Shown here piece after piece: positions 51,656 to 59,785 of a DNA stretch of 64,000 nt. Under the pieces are notes generated by a model. It ran no database searches and was not told the origin of the DNA. It saw only the letters and a list, made by a program, of their open reading frames with translations. The position numbers and the translations under genes are program-made. Source of the stretch: an uncultured Aquimarina sp. (GTDB lineage: Bacteria > Bacteroidota > Bacteroidia > Flavobacteriales > Flavobacteriaceae); the NCBI GenBank assembly GCA_947496555.1, contig CANMDH010000017.1, positions 38,198 through 102,197 on the forward strand, in the 5' to 3' direction. How positions within the stretch are numbered: the stretch's first letter is position 1; each line of letters starts with the position of its first letter.

Positions 51656-51910
51656 CTAAAATCCAATGGTAATTGTACCAGAGCATAGTGTTTCGGCATA
51701 TTGTTCAAAAGTAGTTCCATCAGGAAGTGTAATAGTCTCAGACTCACCAGCAGCAGAAGTAGTAACTGTACCATCACCATTATCACAAACAGAAACAGGA
51801 ATAGTTAATACTTCGCACTCTCTACAATTTGGATTACCGTCATCATCACTTCCACAAGCTGTAAATCCAAGAGCTAAGGCAAATACTGCCACATACATAA
51901 GTTTTTTCAT
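51656..51910 (-). CDS. Small Cys-rich lipoprotein
   Basis: An 84-residue lipoprotein: lipobox LGFTAC (Cys at about residue 19), then GSDDDGNPNCRECEVLTIPVSVCDNGDGTV, with four further Cys residues probably forming disulfides, and a short beta-like C-terminal part. The acidic GSDDD after the Cys is typical of surface-exposed Bacteroidota lipoproteins. No family recognised. Own -7 box (51945-51952) and its own terminator (51607-51640). Confidence 0.72.
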   Translation of the reverse strand: MKKLMYVAVFALALGFTACGSDDDGNPNCRECEVLTIPVSVCDNGDGTVTTSAAGESETITLPDGTTFEQYAETLCSGTITIGF

Positions 51911-51944
51911 AATCTGGGGGTTTAAATTTAAATTTTAACAGCCC

Positions 51945-51952
51945 CAAATATA
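51945..51952 (-). promoter_or_regulatory. Bacteroidota -7 box for the small lipoprotein
   Basis: The minus strand reads TATATTTG, an exact TAnnTTTG match, 34 bp before the start at 51910. A GC-rich stretch (GGGGC on the minus strand, with a matching CCCCC nearer the start) lies between and may form a leader hairpin. Confidence 0.5.
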
Positions 51953-52027
51953 GAGTATTATCTTACATTAACAAATTTTTATGTTAAAAAATTACTTTTT
52001 ATCGTTAAAAAAAGTGTTTTGTCGGTG

Positions 52028-53863
52028 TTATTTCACGACCTCGATATCAATAGGTTTACCGATATAGGCAAGAAAACTATCTTCTTCTACCTGTTCTATT
52101 TCTTCGCTATATGAAGAGATAATATGTAAATTTTTGTCAGCATCTTTGACAAATAGAGGTATAATTTCATTGTCTTCTTTGGTAAGATCAATGAGTGTTT
52201 TATAGTGTTTTTGATTCTGTATTTTTATTTCTTGTATACCAGGATACTTTTCGGCGAGTGCAATAAGTTTATAATAATCGTCGGTATGAGAAAACAATCC
52301 TTCTTGCGGGTTATTTTTTGGGTCTTTCATTTCTTCAGGAGTTATCAATCTAAAGGATCCGTGTTCTCCAAATTGCTCTCTGAATTTATTAATAGCATAT
52401 TTATTAATATCACTATTAGCCGTTAATGCCATAAGATATCCAACATCATTTAATTCGATATTATCCTTAAGCTGATCCCCATAAATATTTCCTTCAATTG
52501 CTTCTATCCCCAAGCTTTTAGCTTTATTAATATTATCTCTATTGTTATCAACCAAAACCACATGACGATTATTGTCTTTGATGTAAGCCGCAATAAGACG
52601 AGACACTTTTGAGGCCCCTATAATTAAAATTCCTTCAGATTTTTTGAGAAAAACACCAACCACTTTGGCAAAAAGACGGGCCGTAGTGGCATTTAGTAAT
52701 ACCGTACCTAGCACAATCATAAATACTAGTGGAGTAATATATTCTGCTCCGGGAACACCTTCTTTATAAAGTTTTAAACCAAATAACGAAGCGATTCCTG
52801 CAGCTACTATACCACGAGGCCCAACCCAACTTATAAATAATTTTTCGTTGGTTTTGAGCCCGGATTTTGAAGCACTTAGAAATACGCCCAACGGCCTAAC
52901 AATAAAAACTACCACCGCAAACAATAAAACAGCTTTCCAATTAAATACCAATTTTAAGTCTTCAATATTAATGTTTGCCGAAAGCAGAATAAATAGTATC
53001 GAAATCAAAAGTACACTCAGGGATTCTTTGAAATATAATATTTCATTAAGATCAGGAAGATTTAAATTTCCAAGAACCATTCCCATCACCACTACAGAAA
53101 GTAAACCAGATTCGTGTGCAAAAACTTCAGATAATACAAAAACACCAAGCACTGCGGCCAAGGTGACAACATTCAACAAATAATGGGGTACGATCTTCTT
53201 TCTTAAAGAAAAAGCTAGAGCATGAGCAAAAGTAAAACCGTAGGTAAGACCGATCAGTATTATTTTACCAAATTCGATCAAGGCAGTAAATGTAAACTCT
53301 TCACCACCACCAATTCTAATAAATTCGAACACCAAAACGGCTACAAGGGCTCCGATAGGGTCGATCAAGATCCCCTCCCATTTTAGCACGGCTGAAATAT
53401 CTTTTTTAAGAGGGATATTACGTAAAATGGGTGTAATAACAGTAGGTCCAGTGACTATAATCAATGACGAAAACAGAAAAGAAATCCGCCAGCTTAGGTC
53501 AAATATAAAATGTGCAGCCAAACCCGCTAGAAAAAAAGTAACAACTACCCCAATAGTAATTAGTTTTATGATTACAGGTCCAACATTTAGAATTTCACTG
53601 CGTCTTAACGTAAGACCACCTTCAAAAAGGATAATACCAATAGCCAAAGACACAAAATAGAACAGGCTTTCTCCTGGGAACAATCCTTCTTGTCCATTCC
53701 AGATAGGCTGTATAAGTTTGGTACCATCAACTGTATACAAAGTGGCTATTGGACCCACCAAAAGCCCTATTAAAATAAGTGGTAAAATTGCAGGGATTTT
53801 AAATTTCCACGCTACCCATTGCGCCAATATTCCTAGTATAATAATTCCTGCGAGTTCTATCAT
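52028..53863 (-). CDS. Na+/H+ antiporter with C-terminal RCK/TrkA-N domain
   Basis: A 611-residue inner-membrane protein. Eleven to thirteen helices (about residues 3-395) form a CPA-family antiporter; LWEGILIDPIGA- and GPTVITPILRN-type stretches and VGPRGIVAAGIAS are typical of the NhaP/CPA1-like family. A RCK-type Rossmann domain follows (about 405-520, EGILIIGASKVSRLIAAYIKD, VVLVDNN, GIEAIEGNIYGD), which in related transporters binds NAD(H) or ATP to regulate flux, and a tail containing RLITPEEMKDP. It exports Na+ (or K+) in exchange for protons; the ion is not set by sequence. Divergent from the USP-SulP pair. Confidence 0.88.
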   Translation of the reverse strand: MIELAGIIILGILAQWVAWKFKIPAILPLILIGLLVGPIATLYTVDGTKLIQPIWNGQEGLFPGESLFYFVSLAIGIILFEGGLTLRRSEILNVGPVIIKLITIGVVVTFFLAGLAAHFIFDLSWRISFLFSSLIIVTGPTVITPILRNIPLKKDISAVLKWEGILIDPIGALVAVLVFEFIRIGGGEEFTFTALIEFGKIILIGLTYGFTFAHALAFSLRKKIVPHYLLNVVTLAAVLGVFVLSEVFAHESGLLSVVVMGMVLGNLNLPDLNEILYFKESLSVLLISILFILLSANINIEDLKLVFNWKAVLLFAVVVFIVRPLGVFLSASKSGLKTNEKLFISWVGPRGIVAAGIASLFGLKLYKEGVPGAEYITPLVFMIVLGTVLLNATTARLFAKVVGVFLKKSEGILIIGASKVSRLIAAYIKDNNRHVVLVDNNRDNINKAKSLGIEAIEGNIYGDQLKDNIELNDVGYLMALTANSDINKYAINKFREQFGEHGSFRLITPEEMKDPKNNPQEGLFSHTDDYYKLIALAEKYPGIQEIKIQNQKHYKTLIDLTKEDNEIIPLFVKDADKNLHIISSYSEEIEQVEEDSFLAYIGKPIDIEVVK

Positions 53864-53996
53864 ATTTAATGTCTAGTCTAGTTATATACGAGAAAGATCG
53901 TAATTTTTTTAAATATAGCAGAAATAAAGACAATTTTATAGTTTGAAAAATTAAGTTTATATTCTACCCTTTTAAAAATCTAAGAAAATCTATGTC

Positions 53997-54857
53997 TTGA
54001 GCGAATTATTACAGCACAAATTTAATACAATCCTTATAGGTGTTGCTTTTTCTCCTAATCTGAAAAACAACATTTTTGAAGCAATGCGCATGGTCGATTT
54101 TTTTGACTGTAAACTGATTATTGTACATGTAGGTGAGAATACAAAAGAAAAAGAAGATACAATTAAAGAACTAATTTCTGGATTTTCTGAAGATGACGAC
54201 GAAAAAGTAAAAGTCATCTGGAAACAGGGTGATCCGGTTGAGGTAATCATCAATACAGCCAAAGAAAATAATGCAGATCTTGTTATGTTGGGGGCAATCC
54301 CAAGAGAAGATTTCCTTAAATTTTATATTGGTTCTATAGCCAGAAAAATCACAAGAAGAGCGCATTGCTCGGTATTGTTGTTAATTAAACCTTCAGAAGA
54401 TTTAAGACCTTGTAATCATATTGTTGTGAATGGTCTTAAGGACGAAAAGACCAAACAAACCATTCTTGATTCTTTTGAGATTGCACAAAACTTGGGAGCA
54501 CAAAAATTAACGATTGTTGAAGAAATCTCTCATCAAGAGGTAAAGGTTGTAGTAGAAGACGACCAGTCATTACTTAAAGACACATTACTTAAAGAACAGC
54601 TTGCCAAAAAAGAAGATAAACGGGTTCAGGATATTTTAAATGAAGTGTCCGAGGATCTTAAAAATGGTATTTTGATCAAAACTCAATCTATTTTTGGAAA
54701 GCGAGGATACTCGATCGGCCATTATGCAAAAGTGGCAGCAGCAGATCTCTTAATAATGAATGCTCCAGAAATAACAACATTTATGGATCGTATTTTCCCA
54801 CATGATCTTGAACATATTTTATCTGAATTACCCACTGATGTATTAATAATGAGATAG
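53997..54857 (+). CDS. Universal stress protein (two-domain)
   Basis: A 286-residue cytoplasmic protein with two UspA-like domains. The first ends with the ATP-site-like segment LVMLGAIPREDFLKFYIGSIARKITRRAHCSVLLL, the second with ADLLIMNAPEITTFMDRIFPHDLEHILSELPTDVLIM (parts quoted; G-x2-G-x9-G-S/T pattern only in the first). Translation must begin at TTG (53997): an in-frame stop precedes it and the ATG at 53992 is out of frame (ATG-TCT-TGA). A near-consensus -7 box (TAAGTTTA) at 53952 fits. Its stop directly adjoins the SulP start, so the two are one operon. Confidence 0.85.
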   Translation: MSELLQHKFNTILIGVAFSPNLKNNIFEAMRMVDFFDCKLIIVHVGENTKEKEDTIKELISGFSEDDDEKVKVIWKQGDPVEVIINTAKENNADLVMLGAIPREDFLKFYIGSIARKITRRAHCSVLLLIKPSEDLRPCNHIVVNGLKDEKTKQTILDSFEIAQNLGAQKLTIVEEISHQEVKVVVEDDQSLLKDTLLKEQLAKKEDKRVQDILNEVSEDLKNGILIKTQSIFGKRGYSIGHYAKVAAADLLIMNAPEITTFMDRIFPHDLEHILSELPTDVLIMR

Positions 54858-57122
54858 ATGAAAAGCACAAGAAATAATACATCAGGATTTATAGCTCAAT
54901 TACCCAAAAACATTTTTTCTGGATTTGTAGTTTCTTTAATTGCATTGCCATTGGGTTTAGGGTTGGCTCTTGCATCTGAAGCACCACCAATATCTGGTGT
55001 AATTGCAGCCATAGTTGGTGGGATTATAGTATCTATTTTCGGAGGTTCGAATGTTACAATTACAGGTCCTGGTAATGGATTGGTAGTGGTCTTATTAGGA
55101 GCCATTACTACTCTTGCTAATGGAGATTTATATCAAGGTTATGTATTTACTTTGGCAGCGATCATATGCTCTGGAGCGCTTATGATTGTAATAGGACAAT
55201 TGCGTTTAGGAATTCTAAGTGATTTTTTTCCTTCTTCTGCCATTCAGGGGATGCTTGCCGCCATAGGAATTAGCATTTTTGCGAAGCAATTTCATGTAAT
55301 GCTTGCCAACAACAGTATTAAAGGAGATACTATATCTTTATTAACAGATATTCCTATGAGCACCATAAGGCTCTTCTCTTCAGAATATAATCATATTGTA
55401 ATAGCGGCTGTGGTCGGTGTAGTAAGCTTGCTTATTATGATATTTTACGGCAAAATCAGAAATAAATATTTTCAACTTGTACCAGCACCTATGTGGATCG
55501 TTCTGATAGCGGTGGGTTTAAGTTATTATTACGAGATTTTTTCAGAGCAATCATATCCAATAGATGCCTCACTTTTGGTTCAAATCCCCGAAAATTTGCT
55601 TTCGAACTTTCCAACCCCAGATTTTTCAATTAGCCTTACTTCCAAATTTATTGGGGTTGTAATTGCAATAACATTAATTTCAAGTATAGAATCTTTATTA
55701 AGTATAAAAGCGGTAGACAAGTTGGATCCTTTCAAAAGAAGATCTAATGTAAATAAAGATCTTACTGCATTGGGTATTGCATCTATTGCTAGTGGTTTTT
55801 TGGGTGGACTTAATGTAGTTACTGTAATAGCAAGGAGCTCTGTCAATGTTAATAACGGAGGATTAAATAGATCTGCAAACTTTTTTCATTCGGTATTTCT
55901 GATCTTGTTTGTGGTACTTTTTCAGGACCAGCTTAAAAGAATTCCTCTTACTGCATTGGCAGCAATTTTGGTGTATACAGGATACAAGTTAGCAGCACCA
56001 AGAAATCTTAAGGGTATAGCCAAAATTGGAAAAGAGCAGGTTTTGATTTTCTTTGCTACTGTTATTGCAACAATCACCACCAATCTTATAACAGGAATTT
56101 TGACAGGAATTTTGGTAACAGTCATTATTCATTTTATACTTAACAAAAGCGTTATGTTTTTTGCGCGAAATCTTTTTAAACCTAATGTGCTTATGTTTAA
56201 AGAAGAAGTTAACGGAACTTATTTTGTAAGTGTCAAGAATTTTTCAAGCTTTCTTAATTTCTCTAGACTAAAAAGAAAACTAGATACCATACCCGAAGAC
56301 CAGGATGTAGTTATAGATTTTTCATATTGTGATTTTGTAGATTATACGGTACAAGAAAGTTTGCTTGGCTATCAAGAAACTTTTAAACGAAAAGGAGGTT
56401 CTTTTGAAATTAACGGCTTAGATATCCATGGAGCCTCTTCAGAACACCCGTTAGCTGTTCGAAGCTTGATTCCCTTTTCGAAGAAAATCAAAATGGATGC
56501 AAAATCGAATTTAACCAAAAGACAAAAAGATTTACAGAGTATCGCAAACGATTTTTCATGGACGTATGATCCCAAGAAGAACGTTGATATATCGAGATTA
56601 CACGATTTTTTGTTTTTCAGAATCAAGAAGATCAATTATATAAACAACTCTATTTTTGATCCTAAAGAGGTTTTCAAAATTTCTGATATCGAGTTTTCTG
56701 AAGGAGAGTTTATTGCACGAACATCGGTTAGAGCCACAATTCTCACTATACAACTAAAGAGTGAAGTGCCAAAGTTTACGCTAGATAGAGAGGGGTTGTT
56801 AGAATTTGTCTATAAATTAGCCGGATTCAGGGATATTTTGATTCCGGGTCATCCAGATTTTTCAAAACGATTTTTTCTCTTAGGAGAAAACCCGGACCAA
56901 ATAAGATCATTTTTTACCAACGAGTTGGTATTGTTTTTTGAAAGCAATCCATATTATCATATCGAATGTAATGGAAATACATTACTGTTAATGCGAAAAG
57001 AAAGATTAGCAAGTATTAAAGAGATTAAAGCCTTGTTGGATTATGGAACACGTTTAGAAAGTATAATATCCAATACAAAACAGGATGAAATACTGTTAAA
57101 AAGTCCAAAAATTGAAACCTGA
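54858..57122 (+). CDS. SulP-family anion transporter with STAS domain and extra C-terminal domain
   Basis: A 754-residue inner-membrane transporter. Twelve or more helices (about residues 15-430) with the SulP signature GLGLALASEAPPISGVIAAIVGG and GSNVTITGPGNGLVVV near the N-terminus. A STAS domain follows (about 445-545, VSVKNFSSFLNFSRLKRKLD, DVVIDFSYCDFVDYTV). It then has an unusual ~190-residue tail (about 560-754) with DILIPGHPDFSKRFFLLGEN and LVLFFESNPYYHIECNGN. SulP proteins carry sulfate, bicarbonate or other anions; bicarbonate (BicA type) is likely in a marine bacterium with Na+ transport next door, but this is inference. Starts at the USP stop codon without a gap. Confidence 0.88.
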   Translation: MKSTRNNTSGFIAQLPKNIFSGFVVSLIALPLGLGLALASEAPPISGVIAAIVGGIIVSIFGGSNVTITGPGNGLVVVLLGAITTLANGDLYQGYVFTLAAIICSGALMIVIGQLRLGILSDFFPSSAIQGMLAAIGISIFAKQFHVMLANNSIKGDTISLLTDIPMSTIRLFSSEYNHIVIAAVVGVVSLLIMIFYGKIRNKYFQLVPAPMWIVLIAVGLSYYYEIFSEQSYPIDASLLVQIPENLLSNFPTPDFSISLTSKFIGVVIAITLISSIESLLSIKAVDKLDPFKRRSNVNKDLTALGIASIASGFLGGLNVVTVIARSSVNVNNGGLNRSANFFHSVFLILFVVLFQDQLKRIPLTALAAILVYTGYKLAAPRNLKGIAKIGKEQVLIFFATVIATITTNLITGILTGILVTVIIHFILNKSVMFFARNLFKPNVLMFKEEVNGTYFVSVKNFSSFLNFSRLKRKLDTIPEDQDVVIDFSYCDFVDYTVQESLLGYQETFKRKGGSFEINGLDIHGASSEHPLAVRSLIPFSKKIKMDAKSNLTKRQKDLQSIANDFSWTYDPKKNVDISRLHDFLFFRIKKINYINNSIFDPKEVFKISDIEFSEGEFIARTSVRATILTIQLKSEVPKFTLDREGLLEFVYKLAGFRDILIPGHPDFSKRFFLLGENPDQIRSFFTNELVLFFESNPYYHIECNGNTLLLMRKERLASIKEIKALLDYGTRLESIISNTKQDEILLKSPKIET

Positions 57123-57229
57123 TACCTTCCTTTTTTTCTAATTTGCAAAAATTTTTCATTAGAATAAACAGGAAGCAAAGAATTGTAAACATATTCTTTT
57201 TTAAAAGCAGTTAATGAAATAGTTTAATA

Positions 57230-58090
57230 ATGAAGTTATATCCCATAAAAGCAGGAAATTTTAAACTCGATGGTGGCGCCATGTTTGGTGTTGTACCAAA
57301 GACCTTGTGGCATAAAACCAATCCTGCCGATCAAAATAACCTCATAGATATCGCAGCACGATGTTTATTAATTGAAGATGGTGACAGGCTAATTCTTATT
57401 GATTCGGGTATGGGGGATAAGCAGTCTGAAAAGTTTTTCAGTTATTATTCATTATGGGGAGATGATAGTATAGACAAATCATTACAAAAAGCTGGTTTTC
57501 ATAGAGATGATATCACCGATGTATTTATTACCCATTTGCATTTTGATCATTGTGGAGGTGTAGTGCAATGGAACGAAAACAGAACTGGCTATGAATTGGC
57601 ATTTAAAAATGCCAAAATATGGAGTAATAAAGAGCATTGGCAGTGGGCAGTTGAGCCAAATGCCCGGGAAAAGGCTTCTTTCTTGAAGGAAAATATTTTA
57701 CCAATCAAAGAAAGCGGACAATTAAGTTTTATCTCCATAACAGATAAAACATTCCAAAAAGACTCAGAATTGGGGTTTGGCGTACTATTTGTTAATGGTC
57801 ATACTGAAAAGCAAATGATTCCGCATATCGAATATAAAGGTAAGACAATAGTCTTTATGGCGGACCTGTTGCCTACAGTTGGGCATATACCGTTGCCTTA
57901 TATAATGGGATATGATACAAGACCGCTATTAACCTTGGATGAAAAACAATTATTTCTTGAAAATGCTGCCAATAATGGATGGTATTTGTTTTTAGAACAT
58001 GATGCACATAACGAAATAATAACCTTAAAACATACAGAAAAAGGTGTGCGCCTCGATAAGGTTTTCACCTGTAAAGAAATATTTAATTAA
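57230..58090 (+). CDS. MBL-fold metallo-hydrolase (lactonase-like)
   Basis: A 286-residue soluble metallo-beta-lactamase-fold enzyme. The dinuclear metal site is visible: THLHFDHCGG (HxHxDH, about residues 102-111), NGHTEKQ (about 189), the bridging Asp in MADLLPT (about 208), and LEHDAHNEI (about 253). The order and spacing fit the AHL-lactonase/AidC-like branch of MBL proteins, although many branch members act on other lactones or esters. No signal peptide. The S8-protease gene starts 13 bp after its stop. Confidence 0.83.
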   Translation: MKLYPIKAGNFKLDGGAMFGVVPKTLWHKTNPADQNNLIDIAARCLLIEDGDRLILIDSGMGDKQSEKFFSYYSLWGDDSIDKSLQKAGFHRDDITDVFITHLHFDHCGGVVQWNENRTGYELAFKNAKIWSNKEHWQWAVEPNAREKASFLKENILPIKESGQLSFISITDKTFQKDSELGFGVLFVNGHTEKQMIPHIEYKGKTIVFMADLLPTVGHIPLPYIMGYDTRPLLTLDEKQLFLENAANNGWYLFLEHDAHNEIITLKHTEKGVRLDKVFTCKEIFN

Positions 58091-58103
58091 GAGAATACAA
58101 AAT

Positions 58104-59777
58104 ATGACCCTATCAAATAAGATTTTAACTGTGATCACAGCATCGACCATTTTGGTAAGTTGTGGTGCACCCGCAATAATTTCGACCCCTATAGAGAATA
58201 TAGATACAGTTCCGCTAAAGAATAGCGAATTGACGGACACTGAATTAAAAAACTGGACTTTCTATGATCTAGTAACTGATACTATTCCTGGAATGAGTAT
58301 TGACAAGGCATACAATGAGATTATAAAGAACAGAAAAGGAAAAACAGTTATTGTTGGAGTGATCGATAGTGGAGTAGATATAGAACATGAGGACCTTGAT
58401 GATATAGTTTGGGTTAATACCAAAGAAATCAAAGGAAACGGTAAAGATGATGACAATAATGGATATATTGATGATATTAATGGATGGAATTTCTTGGGAG
58501 ATTCTGAAAATGAAAACCTAGAGTTTGTACGAATTATCAAGAAGCTTCAAGCGAAATATGAAGGTAAACTTTTAGCATCAATTTCGGAAAAGGATCGTGA
58601 CGAATACCAAAGCTATATTGAAGCCAAAGCCGAGTTTGAAAAAGAATTTCAGGAAGCCTCGTCAAATAAGTTTCAATATGAACAGATCTTGCAACAAGCA
58701 AGAATGTCTCATGAGTCCATAACAAAGACCTTAGGTAAAGAAGACTATTCCAAAGAAGAGTTAATGCAGATTGAGACCGAAGATAAAGAGGTAGAGTATC
58801 ACATGGCTTTTTTATCTCAGATGTTTGGTTTCTTGGATCCCGGAGATACTATTCCAGAATTTATTGATAACCTTGAAGAAGGAATAGAGCATTTTACCGA
58901 AAAATTAAATTATAATTTAAACCTAGAACTTGAAGGGAGAAAAGAGGTAGGGGATAACGTAGATGATATTTCAGATACCAAATATGGAAACAATAACGTA
59001 ATGGGACCAGACCCAAAGAAAGAAGGAATTAAACATGGGACACACGTTGCGGGTATTATTGCGGCAGAAAGAAATAATACCATTGGAATGAATGGGGTGG
59101 CTCAAAATGTAAAAATAATGGCCATTAGGGCTGTACCCAATGGGGATGAATATGACAAGGATATTGCATTGGCTATACGTTATGCTGTAGATAATGGTGC
59201 CAAAGTGATCAACACTAGTTTTGGTAAATATTTTAGTACGCATCCAGAATGGGTACAAGAAGCAATAAAGTATGCTGCAATAAAAGACGTGCTTATTGTA
59301 AATGCAGCAGGAAATGAAACCGAAGACCTGGATCAAAAAGCAGTGTATCCTAATGATCAAATCGATAATGTTTCTGAAATTGCAAACAACTTTATTACGA
59401 TTGGCGCTCTTAATTATGAATACGGATCAAATTTGGCAGCCACTTTTTCTAATTTCGGAGAAAATAACGTGGATGTATTTGCACCAGGAGTAAAAATCTG
59501 GTCTACTACCCCGAATAATTCTTATGAGTTTCTTGAAGGAACTTCGATGGCCGCTCCTGCGGTTGCCGGGGTGGCAGCGCTTATACGCTCCTATTTCCCA
59601 AAACTTAAAGCTTCTGAGGTTAAAAAAATACTGATGGATAGCGGGTTACCTACCAAAACAGATGTTGTGATCGGTGAAGATCCCACAAACATCAAAAGCT
59701 TTTCAGAATTGTCAAAATCTGGTAAGATGGTGAATCTATATAATGCACTTATCATGGCCGATAAAATGTCTAAATAA
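58104..59777 (+). CDS. Subtilisin-like S8 peptidase lipoprotein
   Basis: A 557-residue exported protease. The lipobox TILVSC (Cys at about residue 20) indicates anchoring in a membrane. Catalytic triad: Asp in VGVIDSGVDIEHEDL (about residue 89), His in KHGTHVAGIIAAE (about 310), Ser in LEGTSMAAPAVAGVAAL (about 479). Between Asp and His is a ~170-residue charged, helical insertion (about 140-285, IKKLQAKYEGKLL...MQIETEDKEVEYHM). Longer upstream starts in the same frame (58044) lie inside the MBL gene; the ATG at 58104 gives the clean lipoprotein signal. Adjacent to an M1 peptidase 8 bp downstream, so both may degrade extracellular proteins. Confidence 0.9.
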   Translation: MTLSNKILTVITASTILVSCGAPAIISTPIENIDTVPLKNSELTDTELKNWTFYDLVTDTIPGMSIDKAYNEIIKNRKGKTVIVGVIDSGVDIEHEDLDDIVWVNTKEIKGNGKDDDNNGYIDDINGWNFLGDSENENLEFVRIIKKLQAKYEGKLLASISEKDRDEYQSYIEAKAEFEKEFQEASSNKFQYEQILQQARMSHESITKTLGKEDYSKEELMQIETEDKEVEYHMAFLSQMFGFLDPGDTIPEFIDNLEEGIEHFTEKLNYNLNLELEGRKEVGDNVDDISDTKYGNNNVMGPDPKKEGIKHGTHVAGIIAAERNNTIGMNGVAQNVKIMAIRAVPNGDEYDKDIALAIRYAVDNGAKVINTSFGKYFSTHPEWVQEAIKYAAIKDVLIVNAAGNETEDLDQKAVYPNDQIDNVSEIANNFITIGALNYEYGSNLAATFSNFGENNVDVFAPGVKIWSTTPNNSYEFLEGTSMAAPAVAGVAALIRSYFPKLKASEVKKILMDSGLPTKTDVVIGEDPTNIKSFSELSKSGKMVNLYNALIMADKMSK

Positions 59778-59785
59778 TTTTTTCA

